Positions 7,896-14,261 of a DNA stretch of 19,687 nt are shown in pieces. The notes under the pieces were generated by a model. It was not told where the DNA came from, did no database searches, and was given only the letters and a program-made list of their open reading frames with translations. This DNA comes from Bacillota bacterium (lineage in GTDB: Bacteria > Bacillota > Clostridia > Clostridiales > Clostridiaceae): assembly GCA_023424785.1 (NCBI GenBank), contig JAFADP010000033.1:1-19687 (forward strand). Direction: 5' to 3'. Both the position numbers and the translations under genes were made by a program. Numbering within the stretch: the first letter of the stretch is position 1; each line of letters opens with the position of its first letter.

Positions 7896-8531
7896 ATGAA
7901 ATATAAAATATATATTTTCCTTGTTTTTATTTTATTTTTTTGTTACAAAAGTGTTCATCCCATAGAATATTTACCACAATCTTTTTATTTGGATGAAGAA
8001 ATATCAGTTAATTATGATGAACTTTATGAAGTTGGAGTAAAGATAGAGTACTATACAAGTGATAAAGCAATTGATGAAATAGATAGATTAAATAGAAGGT
8101 TATTAAAAGATTATAAAATGGTGTGCTTAAATAGTTCAGAAAACTCATTAGAATTCTCTAATGGAAATAGGTCTATATATGTTTTTGGATATGATAAAGA
8201 AAAAGAAAGTAAAATTGAAATAGAAGTAATAAGTCGTAATAAAGAAAAAGTTTGTGACTTAATGGAAGTTTTAACACATTTACAAAATAATAATGAGAAT
8301 AAAGCAAGATATTTTCAATATATAAAGGGAAAAATAAATAATGTAGAGAGTACAATTAAAAGTATAAAAAATAATACTAGATTGGAAAATATAGAAATTT
8401 TAGATATATATAATGGTTATGTTGGAACAGCTGAATATAACAAATATAATAAAATAAGTTTTGCGATAAATAATTACGATACAGGGTGTTATTTAATTAT
8501 TGGAACACCAGCAATATTTACAACATACTAA
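7896..8531 (+). CDS. YwmB-like exported protein of unknown function
   Basis: A 211-residue protein with one N-terminal hydrophobic segment (about residues 4-16, positively charged before it) that looks like a signal peptide or anchor; there is no good lipobox around Cys16. The rest is a soluble alpha/beta domain with no catalytic motif I recognise. The assignment rests mainly on position: B. subtilis has ywmB between the atp operon and murAA-spoIID, and this gene sits between atpC and murA-spoIID. YwmB proteins are labelled TATA-box-binding-like for their fold, but their role is unknown. The ribosome binding site AGAGGAAAGGTGG (7876-7888) supports the ATG at 7896. It lies 21 bases before murA, so the two are probably co-transcribed. 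I found no convincing promoter between 7773 and 7895. Confidence 0.7.
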   Translation: MKYKIYIFLVFILFFCYKSVHPIEYLPQSFYLDEEISVNYDELYEVGVKIEYYTSDKAIDEIDRLNRRLLKDYKMVCLNSSENSLEFSNGNRSIYVFGYDKEKESKIEIEVISRNKEKVCDLMEVLTHLQNNNENKARYFQYIKGKINNVESTIKSIKNNTRLENIEILDIYNGYVGTAEYNKYNKISFAINNYDTGCYLIIGTPAIFTTY

Positions 8532-8552
8532 GAATTTATTGTGGAGGATAAT

Positions 8553-9806
8553 ATGAAAAAGATATTAGTTAAAGGTGGAAATAAACTAAAGGGTGAGGTT
8601 GAAATAAGTGCAGCAAAGAATTCAGTTTTACCAATAATAGCAGCTTCAATATTATGCCCAGAAGAATTAACAATTAAGAATGTACCACTTTTAGAAGATG
8701 TATCAGTAATATGTAATTTGTTATCAGGATTAAACTGTGACTTATCCATAGAGAGTAATAATATAAGAATTAATACAAAAAATATAACTCCAGTAGATGC
8801 TAATAGTTCACTTATAAGAAAAATGAGAGCATCATTTTTAATTATGGGACCAATGCTTTCGAGATTTGGACATTGTAAGCTTTCATTACCAGGAGGATGC
8901 AATATAGGGAGTAGACCTATAGATTTACATTTAAAAGGTTTTAAGGCTTTAGGTGCGGATATAAATATAGGATATGGGTTTGTAGAAGCAACAGCAAAAA
9001 AACTTGTAGGAAATAGTATATATTTAGATTTTCCATCAGTGGGAGCAACAGAAAATATACTGATGGCAGCTACTTTGGCAGAAGGAACAACAATAATAGA
9101 AAATGCTGCAGAAGAGCCTGAAATTTGCGATTTAGCTAAATTTTTAAACTCTATGGGAGCAAAAATATCAGGAGTAGGAACAGGAAAAATAACAGTTCAA
9201 GGAGTAAAAGATTTAAAGGGTGTTTGCTATAAACCTATATACGATAGAATTGAGGCAGGAACATTTATTATAGCAGCAGCAATTACTAATAGTAAGATAA
9301 CTGTAAATGGAGTTAATATGGATCATTTACGACCTTTAATTGAAAAATTGAAGGAATGTGGCATTAATTTCAATGAAGAGAATAAAAAGTTATTTGTAGA
9401 TGGTACAGGTATAAAAAAGCCAATAGATATTAAGACAATGCCATATCCTGGATTCCCTACAGATATGCAGTCTCAAATGATGAGTTTATTAACATTAGTT
9501 AAGGGATCTAGTATGATAACTGAAACAGTATTTGAAAATAGATTTATGCATGTAGCAGAATTAATAAGAATGGGAGCAAATATAAAGGTTGATGGAAGAA
9601 CTGCATTTATTGAAGGAGTTCCTAGTTTAACTGGATGTGATGTGAAAGCCACAGATTTAAGAGCAGGAGCAGCTATGATATTAGCAGGTCTTGCAGCACA
9701 AGGATATACTAGAATATCAGATATATATCATATTGATAGAGGATATACTCAAATAGAAAAGAAATTTAGTAGTTTAGGTGCAGATATAGAAAGAATAGAT
9801 AAATAG
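8553..9806 (+). CDS. murA: UDP-N-acetylglucosamine 1-carboxyvinyltransferase
   Basis: A 417-residue cytoplasmic enzyme that transfers enolpyruvate from PEP to UDP-GlcNAc, the first committed step of peptidoglycan synthesis. Lys22-Asn23 lies in the early AKNSVLPII motif. The PEP-reactive cysteine, also the fosfomycin target, is Cys116 in PGGCNIGSRPIDLH. The conserved acid is Asp304 in PYPGFPTD. A Cys at 116, not Asp, predicts the fosfomycin-sensitive type. GTGGAGG (8541-8547) is the ribosome binding site for ATG 8553; an in-frame GTG at 8541 overlaps it and is rejected as a start. By position, between ywmB-like and spoIID, it matches B. subtilis murAA; low-GC Gram-positives often have a second copy elsewhere. 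Confidence 0.96.
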   Translation: MKKILVKGGNKLKGEVEISAAKNSVLPIIAASILCPEELTIKNVPLLEDVSVICNLLSGLNCDLSIESNNIRINTKNITPVDANSSLIRKMRASFLIMGPMLSRFGHCKLSLPGGCNIGSRPIDLHLKGFKALGADINIGYGFVEATAKKLVGNSIYLDFPSVGATENILMAATLAEGTTIIENAAEEPEICDLAKFLNSMGAKISGVGTGKITVQGVKDLKGVCYKPIYDRIEAGTFIIAAAITNSKITVNGVNMDHLRPLIEKLKECGINFNEENKKLFVDGTGIKKPIDIKTMPYPGFPTDMQSQMMSLLTLVKGSSMITETVFENRFMHVAELIRMGANIKVDGRTAFIEGVPSLTGCDVKATDLRAGAAMILAGLAAQGYTRISDIYHIDRGYTQIEKKFSSLGADIERIDK

Positions 9807-9834
9807 ACAGGAAATGTATTATCCTGTCTATTTT
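9801..9834 (+). terminator. Terminator of murA, overlapping its stop codon
   Basis: AAATAGACAGGA (9801-9812) is exactly complementary to TCCTGTCTATTT (9822-9833), with a 9-nt loop and a short T-run. The murA TAG (9804-9806) lies inside the 5' arm. Confidence 0.85.
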
Positions 9835-9843
9835 ATTAATAAA

Positions 9844-9873
9844 GTATAAAAGTAGAATAATAAACATAGTCAT
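9844..9873 (+). promoter_or_regulatory. Candidate sigma-E-like promoter of spoIID
   Basis: GTATAAA (9844-9850), a 14-bp spacer, then CATAGTCAT (9865-9873). This partly fits the sigma-E pattern (ATA-rich -35, CATACA-type -10 with 13-15 bp between). spoIID is a sigma-E gene in B. subtilis. The match is incomplete. Confidence 0.3.
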
Positions 9874-9900
9874 ATAGAAATAATTTATATGAGGAGTTTT

Positions 9901-10941
9901 ATGATAAATAGAAATATTATAAAAAATGAAGTTAAAGTTGTTGTATCAATAAGTATATTCATAATGATATTTATGATATGTACATCATATATTTTTTTGA
10001 GGTCTTCTACTGATTATAGTAACAATTTTTCTTTGAAAGATAACTTAAGTATTAATTCAAGCAATAATGAAGTGATTGTAACAGGAGCAAATAAAGCTAA
10101 GGTATATAATAAAGAACGTGAATCTATTGAAGAAATAGATATAGAAGAGTATATAATGGGGGTAGTAAGTGCAGAAATGCAAGCTAATTTCGAAATAGAA
10201 GCACTTAAAGCACAGGCAATAGCAGCAAGAACATATTATTATGCTAAGAGATTCGAAAATTGTAAGGAAGCTAATGGTGCAGAAATTTGCAATTCAACAC
10301 ATTGTCAAGTATATATGACAAAAGAAGAAATATTAGCAAGGTGGCCAGAAAATAAAAGAGAGGAGTATTGGAGTAAGATAACTCAAGCTGTAAATGAAAC
10401 TAAAAATCAAGTGCTTTTATACAATAATGAGATAGTAAAATATCCTCAATTTTTTTCTACAAGTTCAGGAAAAACAGAAAATGCAGTAGATGTTTTTTCA
10501 GAAGATATACCATATTTAAAGTCAACAGAAAGTTTAGGCGAAGAAGTATCACCAAGATATAATGAATCTTTAGAGATAAGTAAAGATAATTTTATAAATA
10601 AGATTAACTCATCATATAATGGTGCAAATCTTAATTTAGTTAATCTACAAGAAAGCGTTAATATAATATCTAGAACAGATGGGGGAAGTGTAAAGGATAT
10701 TCAGCTAGGTTCAATAAATATTTCAGGAACTAAGTTTAGAAGTTTATTTGAATTAAATTCAGCTAATTTTACATTAGAATTTAAAGAAAATACTATAGTT
10801 ATAAGTTGTAAAGGATATGGACATGGAGTGGGTATGAGTCAATGGGGAGCTAATATAATGGCGAGCCAGGGAAAAAAGTATGATGAAATATTGAAGCACT
10901 ACTATACAGGTATAGATATAGGAAAAGTAAAATTTGAGTAA
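9901..10941 (+). CDS. spoIID: Stage II sporulation protein D, peptidoglycan-cleaving engulfment enzyme
   Basis: A 346-residue protein anchored by one N-terminal membrane helix (about residues 11-31) with the rest outside. SpoIID is a lytic transglycosylase that trims septal peptidoglycan with SpoIIP so the mother cell can engulf the forespore. The SpoIID/LytB domain is clear: VSAEMQANFEIEALKAQAIA contains the catalytic glutamate (Glu92), and the C-terminus shows GYGHGVGMSQWGA followed by ILKHYYTG. A Cys-x3-His-Cys group (Cys130, His134, Cys135), with Cys121 nearby, recalls the zinc site reported for the C. difficile protein. GAGGAG (9891-9896) is 4 bases before ATG 9901; an ATG at 9889 would overlap it and is not preferred. 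The gene is isolated between terminators. Confidence 0.95.
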   Translation: MINRNIIKNEVKVVVSISIFIMIFMICTSYIFLRSSTDYSNNFSLKDNLSINSSNNEVIVTGANKAKVYNKERESIEEIDIEEYIMGVVSAEMQANFEIEALKAQAIAARTYYYAKRFENCKEANGAEICNSTHCQVYMTKEEILARWPENKREEYWSKITQAVNETKNQVLLYNNEIVKYPQFFSTSSGKTENAVDVFSEDIPYLKSTESLGEEVSPRYNESLEISKDNFINKINSSYNGANLNLVNLQESVNIISRTDGGSVKDIQLGSINISGTKFRSLFELNSANFTLEFKENTIVISCKGYGHGVGMSQWGANIMASQGKKYDEILKHYYTGIDIGKVKFE

Positions 10942-10972
10942 AAAGACTGAGAGATACTTAGTCTTTTTTTTA
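10940..10972 (+). terminator. Terminator of spoIID
   Basis: AAAAAGACTGAG (10940-10951) pairs with CTTAGTCTTTTT (10957-10968), with one G-U pair and a 5-nt loop, followed by a T-run to about 10971. It overlaps the spoIID stop codon. Confidence 0.9.
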
Positions 10973-11030
10973 TTTATCTATATTAAGAGAAAAATGTAGA
11001 AATTTAAGTGAATAAAATAATGGAAATTAT

Positions 11031-11058
11031 GTATTAATTTAAGATACATGGACAGAAT
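11031..11058 (+). promoter_or_regulatory. Candidate sigma-F/forespore promoter of spoIIQ
   Basis: GGACAGAAT (11050-11058) fits the sigma-F -10 pattern GGnnAnAnT exactly; GTATT (11031-11035) lies 14 bp upstream and is close to the -35 pattern. spoIIQ is a sigma-F gene in B. subtilis. The implied start point, near 11065, would leave a very short leader that begins at the ribosome binding site, which weakens the call. Confidence 0.35.
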
Positions 11059-11077
11059 AAGTGAAGGAGGTGTTTAT

Positions 11078-11833
11078 ATGGATAAAAATTATAAACAAAA
11101 GGTAAAAAGTTTTTTCAAGAAGGAGGGATTTTACTTAGTATTATTTCTTTGTCTTTGCATAATTACAGCAATAGCTACACTTTCTTTTAAGAAATCTAAT
11201 GATAAGGAACAAGCAAGTAAAATAGAAAATACACAAGAGGTAGAAAATATTCAAGAATCACAAGGCGAGAATATGGAGGGCGAAAATGGAATAGCGTTGG
11301 AAAACAACGCCAACGTGAATACAGAGATGCAAAATGCCGAAAGAGCTAATATTGAAAGTAATGATGAAGCTTTAAATGAGGCACAAGCAGTTACATCAAC
11401 AACAGAAGTAAGTTTTGTTAATCCGGTAGATGGAAAATTATTAAGAGATTACACATATCCTAAGCCTGTTAAATTTAATGAAACAACTCAAAGGACTATT
11501 AGAGGTGTTGATATCAATGCTTCTATAGGAACAGAAGTAAAAGCAGCAGCAGAAGGTATTGTAGAAAGAGCAGAAAATGCAGGTGTAGAGGATGGAGTAG
11601 TAGTAGTTATAAAACATGCTAATGGAATGAAGACAAAGTACTGCAATTTATCAGAAGATTTAAATGTTAAAAAAGATGATAAGGTTGAAGCAGGAAAAGT
11701 AATTGGAAAAGTGGGAGAAAGTGCAAAATTATTTAATAAGGATCAATTTGGTGAACATTTAAACTTACAAGTATTAACTTCAGAAAATGAACAAGTAAAT
11801 CCATTAAAATATTTTAAATATTCAGCTGAATAA
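11078..11833 (+). CDS. spoIIQ: SpoIIQ-like M23 (LytM) domain protein, catalytically degenerate
   Basis: A 251-residue protein with one membrane helix (about residues 19-37), a low-complexity Glu/Asn-rich linker (about 40-110) and a C-terminal LytM/M23 domain. SpoIIQ in the forespore membrane binds SpoIIIAH from the mother cell and forms the engulfment zipper and feeding channel. The family zinc motif HxxxD reads IRGVD (His replaced by Ile141, Asp145 kept), the YxHLS motif reads YCNLS (His to Asn190), and HLH reads HLN (His227 kept, Asn229). Two of three zinc ligands and one catalytic His are therefore gone. AAGGAGGTG (11064-11072) sets ATG 11078; an ATG at 11048 is rejected because its frame runs through that site. 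The place between spoIID and spoIIID matches B. subtilis. The name is inferred from architecture and position. Confidence 0.87.
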   Translation: MDKNYKQKVKSFFKKEGFYLVLFLCLCIITAIATLSFKKSNDKEQASKIENTQEVENIQESQGENMEGENGIALENNANVNTEMQNAERANIESNDEALNEAQAVTSTTEVSFVNPVDGKLLRDYTYPKPVKFNETTQRTIRGVDINASIGTEVKAAAEGIVERAENAGVEDGVVVVIKHANGMKTKYCNLSEDLNVKKDDKVEAGKVIGKVGESAKLFNKDQFGEHLNLQVLTSENEQVNPLKYFKYSAE

Positions 11834-11848
11834 TATATTTAATAAAAT

Positions 11849-11887
11849 ATTAATCAGTCATTTTATATTTTAAAATGACTGATTAAT
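11849..11887. terminator. Long perfect hairpin after spoIIQ, probable terminator
   Basis: A 17-bp perfect inverted repeat (arms 11849-11865 and 11871-11887, core AATCAGTCATTTTA) with a 5-nt loop. No T-run follows on either strand, so it may be a weak or factor-assisted terminator, or an mRNA-stabilising end. Confidence 0.6.
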
Positions 11888-11947
11888 GGTAATTTAAATA
11901 CAACAATTTGCATAAATATAAGTATAGAGATATAAGGAGGTAGCATT

Positions 11948-12199
11948 TTGAAAGACTATATTGAAGAAAGAGTATTAGAAGTTGCACATTATATAATTAG
12001 TTCAAAAGCTACAATAAGAAAAACGGCAAAGGTATTTGGGGTAAGTAAAAGCACTATACACAAAGATATGACAGAAAGATTGCCTAAAATAAATCCAGTA
12101 ATTGCTGAACAAACTCATAATATATTAGAATTAAATAAAGCCGAAAGACACATAAGAGGTGGAAAAGCAACTCAATTAAAGTATAAGGCTATTGAATGA
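11948..12199 (+). CDS. spoIIID: SpoIIID, mother-cell sporulation transcription regulator
   Basis: An 83-residue DNA-binding protein that acts in the mother cell between the sigma-E and sigma-K stages. The helix-turn-helix covers about residues 22-43 (TIRKTAKVFGVSKSTIHKDM), and the basic tail HIRGGKATQLKYK is the conserved C-terminal extension that contacts flanking DNA. Length is normal. The start is TTG at 11948, 6 bases after a perfect AAGGAGGT (11934-11941). Upstream, CATAAATAT (11911-11919) resembles a sigma-E -10 box, but the -35 region (near 11890) is poor, so I do not list it as a promoter. The gene lies between the spoIIQ-like gene and mbl, as in Bacillus. Confidence 0.96.
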   Translation: MKDYIEERVLEVAHYIISSKATIRKTAKVFGVSKSTIHKDMTERLPKINPVIAEQTHNILELNKAERHIRGGKATQLKYKAIE

Positions 12200-12220
12200 A
12201 TATAGTATTCCATATATAAT
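12192..12220 (+). promoter_or_regulatory. Vegetative (sigma-A) promoter of mbl
   Basis: TTGAAT (12192-12197), a 17-bp spacer and a perfect TATAAT (12215-12220). The -35 box overlaps the last codons and stop of spoIIID. It should give a leader of about 55 bases before the mbl start. Confidence 0.72.
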
Positions 12221-12223
12221 AAT

Positions 12224-12253
12224 TAAATAAGTATAAAAAGTACTACTTATTTA
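12224..12253 (+). other. Hairpin in the mbl 5' leader
   Basis: TAAATAAGTA (12224-12233) is exactly complementary to TACTTATTTA (12244-12253), with a 10-nt loop. It is AT-rich and has no T-run after it, so it is not an obvious terminator. It begins just before the predicted transcription start and may fold at the 5' end of the mbl mRNA. Confidence 0.4.
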
Positions 12254-12281
12254 GTATATTAACAATATGGGAGTGAGATTC

Positions 12282-13316
12282 ATGTTTTTTTGGAGAATGG
12301 GGGCTGATTTAGGTATTGATTTAGGCACAGCAACTGTTTTAATATATGAAAAAGGTAAGGGAATTGTATTAAAAGAGCCATCAGTTGTTGCGATGAATAG
12401 AAATACAAAGGAAGTACTAGCAGTTGGTGAAGATGCTAGAAAGATGATAGGAAGAACACCAGGAAATATAGTAGCTATAAGACCATTAAAGGATGGTGTT
12501 ATATCAGATTATGATGTTACTGAAGTAATGTTAAATAAATTAATTAAAAAAGTAATAAAGAAAAAGAATATAACAATGCCTAAAGTAATAGTATGCGTAC
12601 CGTCTCAAGCAACAGAAGTTGAGAAAAGAGCAGTAATTGATGCTACTAAGAACTCAGGAGCCAAAAAAGTTCATTTAATAGAAGAACCTTTAGCAGCAGC
12701 TATAGGTGCTGGTCTAGATATATCAAAGGCTTGTGGAACAATGGTAATAGATATAGGTGGAGGTACTTGTGATATTGCAGTTATATCATTAGGTGGTATA
12801 GTTGTAAGAGAATCTATTAAAGTCGCAGGAGACTTGTTTGATAAATCCATTGTAAAATATGTGAGAAATAAACACAAAATAATGATTGGAGAAAAGACCG
12901 CTGAAAGATTAAAGATATCTATAGCAACGGTATTTGAAGGGTCAAGAAGTACATCAAGTGTTGTAAAGGGAAGAAACTTAGTTACAGGGCTTCCAGGAGA
13001 AATAGAAATATCAACAGAAGAGATAAGAGAGGCACTTATAGAGCCAGCTAATTTAATAATAAATGCTGTAAAATCTGTTCTTGAAAGAACACCTCCAGAA
13101 TTATCATCAGATATTACTGAAAGAGGTATATTGATGACTGGTGGAGGGTCACTTTTAGATGGACTAGACAAGCTAATCGAACATGAAACTGGTGTGAGTG
13201 TACATGTTGCAGAAAATACAGTAGAATGTGTAGCATTAGGTACAGGTAAAGTATTATCTTATTTTGATAAGATCAGTGATGACATAACAAACGATGCATC
13301 ACTTTTAATAGAATAA
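12282..13316 (+). CDS. mbl: MreB/Mbl-family actin-like cell-shape protein
   Basis: A 344-residue bacterial actin that organises peptidoglycan synthesis along the side wall. Phosphate loop 1 is GIDLGTATV (residues 11-19), the connect motif is IEEPLAAAIGAG, phosphate loop 2 is VIDIGGGTCDIAVIS, and the adenosine loop is MTGGGSLLDGL. The N-terminus MFFWRMGADLG, with adjacent hydrophobic and aromatic residues, could serve as a membrane-binding segment. GGGAGTGAG (12269-12277) sets ATG 12282; an ATG at 12267 lies upstream of it and is not preferred. I call it mbl and not mreB because spoIIID-mbl is the conserved neighbour pair in Bacillus; mreB proper usually sits with mreC and mreD. Confidence 0.9.
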   Translation: MFFWRMGADLGIDLGTATVLIYEKGKGIVLKEPSVVAMNRNTKEVLAVGEDARKMIGRTPGNIVAIRPLKDGVISDYDVTEVMLNKLIKKVIKKKNITMPKVIVCVPSQATEVEKRAVIDATKNSGAKKVHLIEEPLAAAIGAGLDISKACGTMVIDIGGGTCDIAVISLGGIVVRESIKVAGDLFDKSIVKYVRNKHKIMIGEKTAERLKISIATVFEGSRSTSSVVKGRNLVTGLPGEIEISTEEIREALIEPANLIINAVKSVLERTPPELSSDITERGILMTGGGSLLDGLDKLIEHETGVSVHVAENTVECVALGTGKVLSYFDKISDDITNDASLLIE

Positions 13317-13325
13317 TTATAATGA

Positions 13326-13382
13326 AATAAGGAGTCATCTTATAGTGATTTTTACTATTTTACTATAAGATGGCTTCTTATT
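13326..13382. terminator. Bidirectional terminator between mbl and the yyaC-like gene
   Basis: A 21-bp stem with only two G-U pairs: arms 13326-13346 and 13362-13382, loop of 15 bases, with core CATCTTATAGT/ACTATAAGATG. It lies between convergent genes. T-rich sequence follows the plus-strand arm; the minus-strand tail is weaker. Confidence 0.75.
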
Positions 13383-13401
13383 ATTATATTTATAAAGTTT
13401 A

Positions 13402-13929
13402 TTATATAGAAATGTTTTCTTTGTAAGCATGCAATATACCTTTAGATATTGCTTTTGCCATATCTAGTACTAATGAAAGACGTATTGAGTATGATGGAAA
13501 TAAACTTGATTTTTCATTAGTATCAATTATTCCTACAATAGAAGCATCTCCAACATCAGGTAGTAATTTTCCTACTCCCTTTCCAGGATGTATAGCATAG
13601 TCACGTATATGAATTTCTCCTATAGAATTTGATTCGCCCAAACAGGCATCAATTGCAATAATTTTAGAATTAGGATGATTCTGCTTTATTATATTTAAGT
13701 AATTATTAATATTTAATGCGTGTACTGGATTAGATACAGTACCATAAATGGGAAGTGGAAGAAGATTATCTTTTAATAATGTGCCTACTAGTGGTCCTAA
13801 ACAATCGCCAATACATTTATCTGTTCCTATACACACAATAACAGTATCCTCTGTTATAAATTCCTTTATTCCTTCTGAAACTTGATAGTACGCAAGAGTG
13901 TTTTTATAATATGCTTTTTTCTTTGTCAA
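13402..13929 (-). CDS. yyaC: YyaC-family sporulation protein (GPR-protease-like fold)
   Basis: A 175-residue protein of the YyaC (DUF1256) family, found in spore formers and distantly related to the spore protease GPR. Conserved stretches are IGTDKCIGDCLGPLVGT (near residues 34-50), YGTVSNPVHALN, IAIDACLG, PGKGVGKLLPDVG and the C-terminal RLSLVLDMAKAISKGI. Asp42 and Asp94 sit where paired acids are conserved in the family; whether it cleaves anything is not established. No signal peptide or membrane segment. The start is TTG at 13929, 6 bases after GGGAGGTG on the minus strand; an upstream in-frame TTG at 13947 would overlap that site. It runs opposite to mbl. Confidence 0.88.
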   Translation of the reverse strand: MTKKKAYYKNTLAYYQVSEGIKEFITEDTVIVCIGTDKCIGDCLGPLVGTLLKDNLLPLPIYGTVSNPVHALNINNYLNIIKQNHPNSKIIAIDACLGESNSIGEIHIRDYAIHPGKGVGKLLPDVGDASIVGIIDTNEKSSLFPSYSIRLSLVLDMAKAISKGILHAYKENISI

Positions 13930-13949
13930 AATATACACCTCCCACAATA

Positions 13950-13977
13950 AATATATGAATATAATAAAAAAAATATT
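13950..13977 (-). promoter_or_regulatory. Candidate sigma-E-like promoter of the yyaC-like gene
   Basis: On the minus strand AATATTT (13977-13971), 13-bp spacer, then CATATATT (13957-13950), matching 7 of the 8 positions of CATACAnT with one position free. The start point would fall near 13943, giving a leader that begins in the ribosome binding site. B. subtilis yyaC is, as I recall, a sigma-F gene, so the sigma factor is uncertain. Confidence 0.33.
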
Positions 13978-14064
13978 ATTTAATAATTATGTATTAAAAC
14001 GTAGATATAGCAAGAAAAAGAGAGATAATTAAGTGTAATCACTTATAATGGTCGTATAGTGGAG

Positions 14065-14093
14065 TTGAAATAAAATAAAGTTAACTATATACT
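14065..14093 (+). promoter_or_regulatory. Promoter of tRNA-Tyr
   Basis: TTGAAA (14065-14070), exactly 17 bp, then TATACT (14088-14093). Transcription should start near 14100, giving a precursor leader of about 45 bases before the tRNA. Confidence 0.8.
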
Positions 14094-14098
14094 AACTA

Positions 14099-14129
14099 TT
14101 GTTGGTTAGCCGCTCAACAAAGCGCTAAC
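14099..14129 (+). other. Competing hairpins in the tRNA-Tyr leader
   Basis: TTGTTG (14099-14104) is complementary to CAACAA (14115-14120). GTTAGCCGCT (14105-14114) is complementary to AGCGCTAAC (14121-14129) with one bulged C. The two pairings interlock, so they exclude each other or form a cramped pseudoknot. It is GC-richer than its surroundings. Confidence 0.55.
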
Positions 14130-14145
14130 AAATAACTGAATATGT

Positions 14146-14229
14146 GGAGGAGTTCCCGAGTGGCCAAAGGGGGCAGACTGTAAATCTGTTGCGTTAGCTT
14201 CGATGGTTCAAATCCATCTTCCTCCACCA
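14146..14229 (+). tRNA. tRNA-Tyr, anticodon GUA
   Basis: An 84-base tRNA with encoded CCA. The acceptor stem GGAGGAG (14146-14152) pairs with TTCCTCC (14219-14225), discriminator A at 14226. The anticodon GTA is at 14180-14182 in a 7-base loop on a 5-bp stem. The long variable arm around 14190-14203 marks a class II tRNA, as expected for bacterial Tyr. The T arm GATGGTTCAAATCCATC is complete. Single gene with its own promoter and terminator. Confidence 0.97.
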
Positions 14230-14261
14230 AAAAGAATAAACAATAGTTTATTCTTTTTTTT
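14229..14261 (+). terminator. Terminator of tRNA-Tyr
   Basis: AAAAAGAATAAAC (14229-14241) pairs exactly with GTTTATTCTTTTT (14246-14258), with a 4-base loop, followed by T to 14261. It begins at the last base of the encoded CCA. Confidence 0.92.

Noticed and set aside
9889..9891. ATG 9889 as start of spoIID
   Set aside because: The ribosome binding site GAGGAG lies inside that frame at 9891-9896; ATG 9901 is correctly spaced.
11048..11050. ATG 11048 as start of the spoIIQ-like gene
   Set aside because: The near-perfect AAGGAGGTG is downstream of it and serves ATG 11078, which also gives a normal membrane-anchor N-terminus.
11911..11919. CATAAATAT as sigma-E -10 box of spoIIID
   Set aside because: Only partial match, and nothing convincing 13-15 bp upstream; kept only as a remark in the gene entry.
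12671..13171. 166-codon open frame on the minus strand inside mbl
   Set aside because: Fully antisense to the conserved actin-like gene; composition reflects the other strand's codons, and there is no start signal.
14094..14145. T-box-like or other known riboswitch before tRNA-Tyr
   Set aside because: No T-box consensus (AGGGTGGNACCGCG), no terminator-antiterminator pair, and the downstream gene is a tRNA, not a synthetase.
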